Below are positions 1 through 6,934 of a stretch of DNA of 7,465 nucleotides, piece after piece. The notes below the pieces were generated by a model. The model was not told where the DNA came from. It worked only from the letters and a program-made list of their open reading frames with translations, and searched no databases. Positions within the stretch are counted from its first letter, which is position 1. Each line of letters begins with the position of its first letter. The translations under genes and the position numbers were made by a program. Source of the stretch: JAZDLM01 sp043801895 (GTDB lineage Bacteria; Patescibacteriota; Kazan-3B-28); the NCBI GenBank assembly GCA_043801895.1, contig JAZDLM010000025.1, positions 1-7,465 on the forward strand, written 5' to 3'.

Positions 1-1
1 A

Positions 2-499
2 TATGTTTCAGCTCCCTCTTCAAAAGTAATTGCTAGTAGCGTACTGTTCCGCGAGAAAGATCGTCTGATTAAAAAAGTGACTGAAGATATTGAAGCAATG
101 AAGTTCAATACAGCTATTAGTACAATGATGGCTTTTATCAATAAACGGGTTAATCGTAATAGGGGGATTGGCGGATGGGAAAGTGAGTTTGTGAGATTGT
201 TGGCACCTTTTGCACCGCATCTGGCCGAGGAGCTGTGGCAGGGTGTCATGAAAAAGGATGGGAGCGTGTGCGATGCAAAAGCTGGTTGGCCGACCTTTGA
301 CGAAGCCAAAGTCGCGCTCCAGACGGTGGCAATTGTAGTGCAGGAGAAAGGCAAACTGCGCGGAACGGTGATATTGCCAGCAGGCGCCAACGAGAAAGAA
401 GTGTTGGTGGTGGTAAATAAAGATCCGCGTCTTGCTAAAATTGCTACTGACGCTAGTAAGCATATTTTTGTGCCCGACCGCGTCATTAATTTTATTTGA
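2..499 (+). CDS. leuS: Leucyl-tRNA synthetase, C-terminal part (5' truncated by window edge)
   Basis: Class I aminoacyl-tRNA synthetase that charges tRNA-Leu with leucine in the cytoplasm. Only the last 165 residues are present; the frame is open from base 2 and the true start lies outside the window. Visible are the helical anticodon-binding domain (an IKKVTEDIEAMKFNTAIS stretch at local residues 23-40, then LLAPFAPHLAEELW at 66-79, a LeuRS hallmark) and the small C-terminal domain that contacts the tRNA (VVQEKGKLRG at 112-121, corresponding to the usual V-x-V-N-G-K-x-R-G, and the usual hydrophobic end VINFI). A GTG at 77 is an internal codon, not a start. The stop TGA overlaps the next ATG. 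The first 180 bases are clearly more AT-rich (about 38% GC by hand count) than the following genes. The catalytic HIGH/KMSKS and editing domains are not in the window. Identification is secure. Confidence 0.95.
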   Translation, partial: YVSAPSSKVIASSVLFREKDRLIKKVTEDIEAMKFNTAISTMMAFINKRVNRNRGIGGWESEFVRLLAPFAPHLAEELWQGVMKKDGSVCDAKAGWPTFDEAKVALQTVAIVVQEKGKLRGTVILPAGANEKEVLVVVNKDPRLAKIATDASKHIFVPDRVINFI

Positions 500-1134
500 T
501 GAAAACAACCTTCGAGGACATTGGACAATTTGATTTCGAGATCGAAGAAGAGTGGCGGCGAGTGGAAGAGTTGCTGGCCAAGAACGGCAATTCGGCGCTT
601 TGGAGTATGGCGGTAATCGAGGCGCACAAAATTTTCGACCAGGTTTTAGACGAGGTAAGCTTTGGCGAAGCAGTCGATGAAAAGATCCATAACGCCGGCG
701 AGCTATTTAAAAATATCAATGCTTTACTGGAAGCCGATGAAGTCTATCGACGAATCGTCAATGAGGTGGGCTATCGAGTAAAACGAGATGAAGCAAGAAG
801 GATGTGCGATGCGTTAATCCAAGCGATTCTGGACATGATCGGGCGGGACTTTGAGACGCGCGGATTCTGGCAGCGGACATTTAATAGCGTCAATTATTTT
901 TGGGGCCACCACCCCAAATTACTGGCGGGGGTCATCGCTGGGTTTTTGGTGTTCGTAGTAGCAGTATGGCTTTTGGCGGATACGGTATTGGGTCGCTGGA
1001 TTGTTGATCTGGTGGTGGGATTTTCTCGGTTTGTTTTGAGTCGGACGGCGCTGGTAATCGGGTTGGTGGCGGCGTTTGTGCTGGCGCTAGGGCTGGGAGT
1101 TGCCTATCTGGAGGGGCGTCACCGGCGGGAGTAA
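499..1134 (+). CDS. Membrane protein with N-terminal HEPN-like helical domain and two C-terminal TM helices
   Basis: 211-residue protein of unknown function. Residues 1-115 are soluble, acidic and predicted helical; residues 141-163 and 183-203 are hydrophobic enough to be two membrane helices, with a basic C-terminal tail (GRHRRE), which suggests both ends are cytoplasmic. The soluble part has the order I associate with HEPN-type proteins: a helix like AVIEAHKIFDQVL (38-50), then EADEVYRRIVNE (78-89), then a DEARR...AILDMI helix (97-114). Where active HEPN RNases carry R-x4-6-H (often RNRIAHE), this protein reads YRRIVNE, so both the Arg and the His positions look changed. ATG 499 is chosen over TTG 496 because it overlaps the leuS stop (TGATG) and no Shine-Dalgarno is visible, which fits termination-reinitiation. 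The HEPN assignment is inference from pattern; the coding status and membrane helices are well supported. Confidence 0.8.
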   Translation: MKTTFEDIGQFDFEIEEEWRRVEELLAKNGNSALWSMAVIEAHKIFDQVLDEVSFGEAVDEKIHNAGELFKNINALLEADEVYRRIVNEVGYRVKRDEARRMCDALIQAILDMIGRDFETRGFWQRTFNSVNYFWGHHPKLLAGVIAGFLVFVVAVWLLADTVLGRWIVDLVVGFSRFVLSRTALVIGLVAAFVLALGLGVAYLEGRHRRE

Positions 1135-1137
1135 TCG

Positions 1138-1146
1138 TGCTAGAAT
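1138..1146 (+). promoter_or_regulatory. Candidate extended -10 promoter for dnaE
   Basis: TGCTAGAAT just after the stop of the upstream gene fits an extended -10 (TGn followed by TAGAAT, one mismatch to TATAAT). No convincing -35 hexamer lies 16-18 bases upstream, which extended -10 promoters can tolerate. Transcription would begin near 1153 and leave a leader of about 39 bases. The same TGCTA core occurs at the better rplS promoter. dnaE could also be read through from leuS, since no terminator separates them. Confidence 0.4.
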
Positions 1147-1180
1147 TAGGAGTGCTTTACTACGCCCCTAAGGGTTTAAT

Positions 1181-1185
1181 GGAGG
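1181..1185 (+). promoter_or_regulatory. Shine-Dalgarno of dnaE that decides the start
   Basis: GGAGG lies 6 bases before ATG 1192 and only 3 bases before the in-frame GTG 1189. An in-frame TGA at 1186-1188 excludes any earlier start. The spacing favours ATG 1192. Confidence 0.8.
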
Positions 1186-1191
1186 TGAGTG

Positions 1192-4100
1192 ATGGATTTT
1201 GTGCACTTACATTTGCACACCCACTATAGTTTGCTGGATGGGCTCACCAAGATTCCCGGTCTGGTGAAGACGGTCAAAGAACAGGGAGCCAAGGCGGTGG
1301 CGATCACCGACCACGGGGTAATGTATGGGGTGATTGAGTTTTATAAGGAATGCAGAAAAGCCAAGATCAAACCGATCATTGGCAATGAGGTCTATGTAAC
1401 TGCCGGCGAAATGTCGGATCGCGAAGCTCGGAAAGGCGAACGGGATTATTTCCACTTGACCCTGTTGGCCAAAGATCTGGAAGGGTATCGGAATTTGATG
1501 AAGTTAACCACCGAAGCGCACTTGCGCGGATTTTATTATAAGCCCCGAGTTGACCATGAAACGTTGGCCAAGTATGCCAAGGGCCTAGTGTGTCTGTCGG
1601 GTTGTTTAAATGGGGAAGTGCCGCGGGCACTCCGAGCAGATAACATCCAGCAAGCCAAAGAAATAGCATTATGGCATCGGCAGTTGTTTGGCGATGATTA
1701 TTATTTGGAGCTGCAGAGCCACCCCAATATCCCCGATCAGCAAAAAGTGAACGATGGGCTGATCGCGTTGAGTCAGGAACTGGGTATCCCAATGGTGGCT
1801 ACCGCCGATTCTCATTATCTTTGTGCGGATGACGCTGAAGCGCAGGATGTGCTGTTGTGTGTTCAGACCGCGACTCAGCTAGATGATACCAACCGGATGT
1901 CGATGCGCGATGAACACTATCACGTTAAAGACCCTCAGGAAATTGCCGAAGCTTTCGCTCATGTCCCCGAAGCAGTTGCCAACACAATTCGCATCGCTGA
2001 CAAATGTAATCTAGAGATCCCGATGGGAAAACTGGTCTTCCCGGCGTTTAAAGCGCCAGAGGGGAAAACAATTGATGGATACTTTGACGAGCAATTGAAG
2101 TTGGGGTTAAAATTTCGCTTTGGCGATACTCTTTCAACTGAGGTACGAGAGCGAGTGAGCTATGAAGTATCCGTAATCGAACAAATGGGGTACAAGGGCT
2201 ACATGCTGGTGGTAGCGGATTTTGTGAACTGGGCGAAAGATCGGGGCATTGTCGTAGGACCGGGTCGGGGCAGCGCAGCGGCCAGTATTGTCTCGTATGC
2301 TTTGCGGATTACCGAGGTTAATCCGCTGGAGCACGGACTATTGTTTGAACGATTTTTGAACCCCGAACGGGTATCGATGCCGGACATCGATTTGGATTTT
2401 GCTGACGATCGAAGAGGCGAGGTAATTGAATACGTTCGGCAGAAGTACGGTAGCGACCGGGTCGCGCAAATTATTACCTTTGGAACAATGGCCTCGTGGG
2501 CGGCGGTGCGGGATGTGGGGCGAGTATTGGGAATGAGCTATACCGATGTCGATCGGATCGCCAAGCTGATCCCGCCGCCCGCTCAGGGGAAATATTCGCC
2601 TTTAGCCCAGCATCTGAAAGAGGTGTCGGAGTTGCGCGAGATTTACGACAACGATGCGCAGGTTAAGCGATTGCTAGATTTGGCGATGCGACTTGAGGGT
2701 ACTATTCGTCACGCATCGGTACATGCTGCTGGAGTGGTTATTTGCGACACCGATCTAACCGACTACACTCCACTGCAATATTCACCATCAGGCGATCAGA
2801 CGCTGGTGACGCAGTATTCAATGTTCCCACTTGAATACATTGGATTATTGAAGATGGATTTCCTGGGGTTAAAAAACCTGACGGTAATCAAAAACGCTCT
2901 GAGGATTATTCGAAAAACTAAAGGGGTCGAAATTGATCTGAGCAAGTTAGCCTTCGACGACGGAAAAACCTTTGAACTATTTCGCGCGGCCAATACTACC
3001 GGGGTGTTCCAATTAGAAGGCGACGGGATGCGGCGGTATTTGAAAGAATTGCAACCGACGGTGTTTAGCGACATTGCATCGATGATCGCGTTATATCGAC
3101 CAGGGCCGATCGAGTTTATTCCCGACTTTATTGCCCGCAAACACGGTCATCGTCGGATCGCATATCTTCACCCTAAACTCGAGCCGATCCTGAAAGACAC
3201 TTATGGGGTGGCGGTATTCCAAGAACAGGTGCTGCAGGTTGCTCGAGAGATCAGCGGATTTACCATTGGCGAAGCGGATATGTTGCGACGGGCGATCGGG
3301 AAAAAGATCCCCGAGCTACTGGCCGAGCAGAAAGAAAAATTTATCAAGGGGGCGATTGAAAACGGCATTGATCAAAGGACGGCTCAGGCTATCTTCGGGT
3401 TCATCGAGCCCTTCGCGCTCTATGGATTCAACCGGGCGCATAGCGTGTCTTACGCCATGATTTCTTACTGGACTGCTTATCTTAAAGCCAATTTCCCGAG
3501 CGCTTTTATGGCAGCGCTCATGACTTCTGATCAGAGCGACCTTGATAAGATTGCCAAGAACATTGCCGAGTGCGACCATTCTGGGATCAAGGTTCTAGCC
3601 CCGTCTATCAACAAGAGCTTTACCGACTTTGCCGTGGTAAAAGACACTGGAGACATTATATTCGGGCTAAACGCGATCAAAAATGTTGGCCACAAGGTAT
3701 CCGACACCATTGCCGAAGAGCGGGAAAAGAATGGTCTATACCTCAGCCTGACAGATTTCATCAAAAGAGCTGGTCGCGAAGTTATTAATAAAAAGACACT
3801 TGAAAGCCTGGTCATGAGTGGCGCGTTAGATGAATTCGGCGATCGCAAAGCATTGCTGGAGAGCGCGGAAGACATTCTGTCTTTTGCCGGTAGCCACTAC
3901 CAATATCAGGATTCCAGCCAGGCGACCATGTTTGGCGAGGCGGAAGTAGGTGGGGTAGGCGAGATTAAGATAAAAAGTATCGCTCGAGCGTCCAGCCAAG
4001 AGAAACTGGCCTGGGAGCGGGAATATTTGGGGACATTTGTCTCTAAACATCCCCTCAAAGAAGTAATGCCCAAACTCGACGGCCATGTTAAGCCGATCGG

Positions 4101-4707
4101 CGCTCTCACTAATATGGACGACGGTCAAACTATGCGAGTGGCTGGGGTGATTATTAGCGTCAAGCAAATTGCGACTAAGACCGGCGACCCGATGCTTTTT
4201 GTGGGGCTGGAAGATCTCGGCGGGAAGATCGAAGTCGTAGTATTCCCCAGGGTGCTAGAAAAGACTAAAGCAGTATGGGAGCGGGACCGTATTGTGGTAG
4301 TGACCGGAAAGATAAACATTAAAGAATCCACCGAAGCGCGCGGGGACGATATTGTGATAGTGGCCGAGCCGAAAATTCTGGCGAGCGGCGCGCACGAAGC
4401 GACTGAGGTGTATTTGGCCAAATTACCAAGCCTGGCTATTGAGACAAATGATTTCCCGGTCAACAACAACGAACGGCCAGCCCCGACTCTACTTGAATAT
4501 CGAGCGGGGACTTTGGTGGTTAAGCTGCCACGAGGTTTTACCAGTGATAAACTCAACCAACTGAAACAGGTGATAGAACATCATCAAGGCGACACACCCG
4601 TCAGCCTAGAGCTATTTGCCCAAGGGCGATGGCGGGTGGTCCCAACTAAGACTAGAGCCAACCCATCCCAAGAACTAGAGAAGGAACTGTCCGATCTATT
4701 GGTATAG
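1192..4707 (+). CDS. dnaE: DNA polymerase III subunit alpha (DnaE1 type)
   Basis: Replicative C-family DNA polymerase that extends both strands at the fork as part of the Pol III holoenzyme. At 1171 residues it is full length (E. coli 1160). Domains in order: PHP (1 to about 210; VHLHLHTHYS at 4-13, ITDHG 38-42, NEVYV 65-69, FHLTLLA 87-93, SGCLNGE 136-142, ADSHY 205-209); palm with GPGRGSAAAS (356-365) and catalytic PDIDLDF (D400, D402), plus third Asp D556 in KMDFLGL; fingers with YGFNRAHSVSYAMISYWTAYLK (about 744-765); HhH region near 800-880; an internal clamp-binding motif QATMF (910-914); OB fold (MRVAGVIISVKQIATKTGDPM, 981-1001); and a C-terminal domain (about 1095-1150, GDTPVSLELF). 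The catalytic aspartates agree in spacing with E. coli D401, D403 and D555. The PHP metal ligands appear intact, unlike in E. coli. No intein or frameshift is seen. Confidence 0.98.
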   Translation: MDFVHLHLHTHYSLLDGLTKIPGLVKTVKEQGAKAVAITDHGVMYGVIEFYKECRKAKIKPIIGNEVYVTAGEMSDREARKGERDYFHLTLLAKDLEGYRNLMKLTTEAHLRGFYYKPRVDHETLAKYAKGLVCLSGCLNGEVPRALRADNIQQAKEIALWHRQLFGDDYYLELQSHPNIPDQQKVNDGLIALSQELGIPMVATADSHYLCADDAEAQDVLLCVQTATQLDDTNRMSMRDEHYHVKDPQEIAEAFAHVPEAVANTIRIADKCNLEIPMGKLVFPAFKAPEGKTIDGYFDEQLKLGLKFRFGDTLSTEVRERVSYEVSVIEQMGYKGYMLVVADFVNWAKDRGIVVGPGRGSAAASIVSYALRITEVNPLEHGLLFERFLNPERVSMPDIDLDFADDRRGEVIEYVRQKYGSDRVAQIITFGTMASWAAVRDVGRVLGMSYTDVDRIAKLIPPPAQGKYSPLAQHLKEVSELREIYDNDAQVKRLLDLAMRLEGTIRHASVHAAGVVICDTDLTDYTPLQYSPSGDQTLVTQYSMFPLEYIGLLKMDFLGLKNLTVIKNALRIIRKTKGVEIDLSKLAFDDGKTFELFRAANTTGVFQLEGDGMRRYLKELQPTVFSDIASMIALYRPGPIEFIPDFIARKHGHRRIAYLHPKLEPILKDTYGVAVFQEQVLQVAREISGFTIGEADMLRRAIGKKIPELLAEQKEKFIKGAIENGIDQRTAQAIFGFIEPFALYGFNRAHSVSYAMISYWTAYLKANFPSAFMAALMTSDQSDLDKIAKNIAECDHSGIKVLAPSINKSFTDFAVVKDTGDIIFGLNAIKNVGHKVSDTIAEEREKNGLYLSLTDFIKRAGREVINKKTLESLVMSGALDEFGDRKALLESAEDILSFAGSHYQYQDSSQATMFGEAEVGGVGEIKIKSIARASSQEKLAWEREYLGTFVSKHPLKEVMPKLDGHVKPIGALTNMDDGQTMRVAGVIISVKQIATKTGDPMLFVGLEDLGGKIEVVVFPRVLEKTKAVWERDRIVVVTGKINIKESTEARGDDIVIVAEPKILASGAHEATEVYLAKLPSLAIETNDFPVNNNERPAPTLLEYRAGTLVVKLPRGFTSDKLNQLKQVIEHHQGDTPVSLELFAQGRWRVVPTKTRANPSQELEKELSDLLV

Positions 4708-4715
4708 CCGGGCGG

Positions 4716-4746
4716 AGCGGTAGTGATTGTTAGGCCGCTGGTTTTA
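4716..4746 (+). terminator. Weak candidate terminator after dnaE
   Basis: AGCGG (4716-4720) can pair with CCGCT (4735-4739) around a 14-base loop, followed two bases later by TTTT. The stem is only 5 bp and the T run is short and overlaps a candidate -10. It may at most attenuate readthrough from dnaE into the hydrolase gene. Confidence 0.2.
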
Positions 4747-4750
4747 TAGT
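4745..4750 (+). promoter_or_regulatory. Candidate -10 element of the hydrolase gene
   Basis: TATAGT is one base from the TATAAT consensus and lies 34 bases before the ATG, in the only gap between dnaE and the hydrolase. There is no extended TGn and the -35 position holds only AGTGAT, so this is a weak call. The gene may equally be co-transcribed with dnaE. Confidence 0.25.
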
Positions 4751-4773
4751 AGGAGTAGGAAACTTAACAACCT

Positions 4774-4778
4774 GGAGA
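4774..4778 (+). promoter_or_regulatory. Shine-Dalgarno of the secreted hydrolase gene
   Basis: GGAGA with GGAG 7 bases before ATG 4785. An in-frame TGA at 4779-4781 rules out any upstream start, so the signal-like N-terminus is complete. Confidence 0.75.
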
Positions 4779-4784
4779 TGATCG

Positions 4785-6809
4785 ATGCAGCTCAAAGCAT
4801 GGCTGATCGCTGGCGTCCTGATCGGGGGAGTCGCGGCGGCTGCTGGAGCTGCTGTGCTGCCTGCCGATAGTTGGTATCACAATCGGTACACGGATAAGCA
4901 GTTGGCCGAACAGGCCAAGGGTCGGCTGATCCCTTATGACCAGTTGCCGTTAGGCGGCCGGGAGGCGTGGATCGAAATCCACGGCTTGCAGTATAAACAA
5001 CAGGACAAGCACGGTCCGTCCATCAAGCAAGTTGACGCATTGTGGGCGAACTGCAATGTTGCTTTCCCTACTCTCTACCGAGAGCAAAGACCGAACGAGC
5101 AATTCAATCAACGAGTTCAACGCTATCGATTTACCTACAACTCCACTCGTGACCCACTGGCGGTTGGTCGCGACCTGCACGGGCTCATCGAAGGTAATAG
5201 CGAGCTGACCAAAAGCGGCACTCGGATCGTTCTGTTATGCCATAGTCTCGGAGGGCCGGTCGGGCAAGCCTATCAGTATTGGTCGGGAGGGCGGAAGTTG
5301 GTGCGAGCACTTGCTCTAGGCGGTTCATTTGAAGGAACGATCCTAGCCGACCCATCGGTCGCTCGGGCGGCATTTCGACAACTATACCCGGGGGTCGGGG
5401 GAGGGGCGCTTGACTTAGCCAAGAGTCGGGTTGATTTCAATACTCCGGCAATGCAATGGCTTCGACCAAACAGTCCGGATTCGCTGAAACTGCATCAACT
5501 TGCTCCGCTCGATGAACGCTGGGTACTGTATGGGGGATTGATAGAGCCGAAACGGACTAGCCTATGGCAGTTATACGAATTGGTTGACGCCCTATTCTTC
5601 CAGCATGACAGCATGGCGGTATCGCGCTACTGGAGTCCTCTGGGAGCGGCGCTGATCGAAGCTGGCGGCGACCAGTCGGGGAGCGACGGGCTAGTTTCGC
5701 TGAGTTCGGCTTGGGCAATTGGACTGACAAAAGGAGCCGCCCTTCGGCGGCTTGATGGGTATAACCATCAGGAAATCATCCAGGGGAAAGGAGGGGAACA
5801 GGAACTTTTCCGTCGGATCCTCTGGGATTTGGTTACTTTCCCGCCCCTGCCTACTCCCCTGAGCCCGCCCGCGATAGACTTCCCGATGCCCAGTATCGAT
5901 CTGTTTTCTGTCGATGCGACGACCGTTTCCGATCTTGCTGCCGCTCGGCGGGCCTGGATTAGCCAAGACCAGGCGTGGGTATCAGCCGATGAGCTGTCTG
6001 GCAATCTGGTTACGCCCAAAGCCAAACAGCTGCAATTAGGCGATGGCCAATTTAGCTGGCCAAGCTGGCTGGAGAATGATCTGGTGGTGACCCGAAGACT
6101 CAGTGGACAGTCCAATGTTTTGTGGGTCCACAGCGCGGATGGGGCACTCCAACAACTAACCGATGATGGTGTTAGTCAATTGGCGGCGGTAAGTGATGAC
6201 GGCAACACTATCGTCTTCGTTTCACGCAACCGGTTAGTAGTTTTGTCGCTGTCCACTCAGATGGCGCGAATAGTGATCGACGAATCGCTTGCCATCACCA
6301 CTCCGCCGGTACTGTGGAATAACCGTATCTACTTCAGCCATAAGATCGGCCAAGAATACAGTACTTACTGGATCAACGCTAGCGTATCGTGCGGCACGCT
6401 GAGCAAGGCTAAGCTGGTGGCTCGTTCAACTTGGCTGCCGATGAAGCTGCACACTCCAGAGGGCAACCTGCTGGTAGCGGTAAGATCGAGCGGTTCGCGG
6501 GCGGAGTTAACTGTGCTGGTGGATGACCGACTGGGAGTAGTGCGTTTAGCGGCCAATGGCACTTTTGATCAAGCAACCGAGGCCTTCGAATGGCTACGGC
6601 TTGAGGCGTTGGAGCAGCTCGCGTTCGATAGCGGGTCCGGCTTTTGCTACATCGTCTGGGGTGGCCAGATCCGCCAGCTGGACACGCTGTATCTAACTGA
6701 GCAACTTCCGGTCTGGGCGGCCCAGGCCGCTAACCAACAACCGGTAGAGATAGACCCCGCTCGATTGTTGCCGGTTATTGCCACAGGGGCCCAACTGACG
6801 GTTAAATAG
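4785..6809 (+). CDS. Secreted lipase-like alpha/beta hydrolase fused to a beta-propeller-like domain
   Basis: 674 residues. An N-terminal export signal or anchor is visible (MQLK, hydrophobic 5-25, Ala-rich, possible AGA cleavage near 22), so the protein probably acts outside the membrane. Residues about 58-350 are an alpha/beta hydrolase: a strand ending in HG (WIEIHGLQY, H66-G67, oxyanion-hole position), nucleophile elbow LLCHSLGG with Ser154 (Cys152 replaces the first Gly of GxSxG), then ALALGGSFEGT (176-185) as in lipases, candidate acid Asp301 in SGSDGLVSLSSAW, and candidate His328 in YNHQEII. The order Ser-Asp-His and the DGLVxLSSA pattern fit class 2/DUF676/PGAP1-like lipases. A proline-rich linker (353-371) joins a C-terminal half with beta-propeller-type repeats (SADGALQQLTDDG 450-462, AAVSDDGNTIVFVS 467-480), resembling TolB or LpqB propellers. 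Substrate is unknown; esters or lipids are an inference. Followed by a strong terminator. Confidence 0.85.
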   Translation: MQLKAWLIAGVLIGGVAAAAGAAVLPADSWYHNRYTDKQLAEQAKGRLIPYDQLPLGGREAWIEIHGLQYKQQDKHGPSIKQVDALWANCNVAFPTLYREQRPNEQFNQRVQRYRFTYNSTRDPLAVGRDLHGLIEGNSELTKSGTRIVLLCHSLGGPVGQAYQYWSGGRKLVRALALGGSFEGTILADPSVARAAFRQLYPGVGGGALDLAKSRVDFNTPAMQWLRPNSPDSLKLHQLAPLDERWVLYGGLIEPKRTSLWQLYELVDALFFQHDSMAVSRYWSPLGAALIEAGGDQSGSDGLVSLSSAWAIGLTKGAALRRLDGYNHQEIIQGKGGEQELFRRILWDLVTFPPLPTPLSPPAIDFPMPSIDLFSVDATTVSDLAAARRAWISQDQAWVSADELSGNLVTPKAKQLQLGDGQFSWPSWLENDLVVTRRLSGQSNVLWVHSADGALQQLTDDGVSQLAAVSDDGNTIVFVSRNRLVVLSLSTQMARIVIDESLAITTPPVLWNNRIYFSHKIGQEYSTYWINASVSCGTLSKAKLVARSTWLPMKLHTPEGNLLVAVRSSGSRAELTVLVDDRLGVVRLAANGTFDQATEAFEWLRLEALEQLAFDSGSGFCYIVWGGQIRQLDTLYLTEQLPVWAAQAANQQPVEIDPARLLPVIATGAQLTVK

Positions 6810-6817
6810 GCCTACAC

Positions 6818-6850
6818 GCGGCTCTCAGCCCTGATCGAGAGCCGCTTTTT
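6818..6850 (+). terminator. Rho-independent terminator of the hydrolase gene
   Basis: A perfect 9-bp GC-rich stem GCGGCTCTC (6818-6826) / GAGAGCCGC (6837-6845) with a 10-base loop is followed directly by TTTTT. It begins 9 bases after the hydrolase stop and separates that gene from rplS. The opposite strand lacks a T run at the corresponding end, so it works in one direction only. Confidence 0.92.
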
Positions 6851-6857
6851 AAAAATA

Positions 6858-6886
6858 TTGCCCAGGAGAATCATTTTTGCTAAGAT
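6858..6886 (+). promoter_or_regulatory. Promoter of rplS (-35 and extended -10)
   Basis: TTGCCC (6858-6863) and TAAGAT (6881-6886) are 17 bases apart, the optimal sigma70-type spacing, and TGC at 6878-6880 forms an extended -10. Transcription would start near 6892-6893, directly after the upstream terminator. This is the clearest promoter in the window and makes rplS independent of the hydrolase gene. Confidence 0.75.
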
Positions 6887-6891
6887 GCGGG

Positions 6892-6934
6892 GGTTATACC
6901 AGCCCGTACCCGGGGCTAATCCTGATGGCTAACC
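6892..6934 (+). promoter_or_regulatory. Structured 5' leader of rplS, without Shine-Dalgarno
   Basis: The predicted leader can fold on itself up to the start codon. GGTTA (6892-6896) pairs with TAACC (6930-6934), continued by CC (6899-6900) with GG (6927-6928) across a small internal loop, and enclosing a hairpin AGCCC (6901-6905) / GGGCT (6913-6917). No GGAGG-like site lies 5-10 bases before ATG 6935. This could be a translational control element or a leader of chance structure. It matches no leader family I can name. Confidence 0.35.

Noticed and set aside
1..180. AT-rich start of the window as a sign of horizontal transfer
   Set aside because: The stretch encodes normal LeuRS sequence; a composition dip over 180 bases is too short to argue transfer.
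20..508. 162-codon open frame on the minus strand over leuS
   Set aside because: It lies fully antisense to a clear LeuRS reading frame, has no recognisable domain or Shine-Dalgarno, and is best explained as a shadow of the coding strand.
1164..1174. CCCCTAAGGG near-palindrome before dnaE as an operator
   Set aside because: Too short and imperfect, occurs once in the window, and no regulator gene is nearby.
3203..3460. Alternative plus-strand frame of 85 codons in dnaE, considered as a frameshift product
   Set aside because: The dnaE frame is unbroken through this region with conserved motifs, there is no slippery site that I can see, and the alternative protein resembles nothing.
4125..4556. 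143-codon minus-strand open frame inside dnaE, with similar ones elsewhere in dnaE and in the hydrolase gene
   Set aside because: Ser/Arg-rich translations typical of antisense frames of coding DNA, wholly inside genes with secure identification.
4778..4870. ATG at 4778 with a frame of about 30 codons before the hydrolase start
   Set aside because: It overlaps the Shine-Dalgarno of the hydrolase gene, is short, and gives an Arg/Cys-rich translation with no features.
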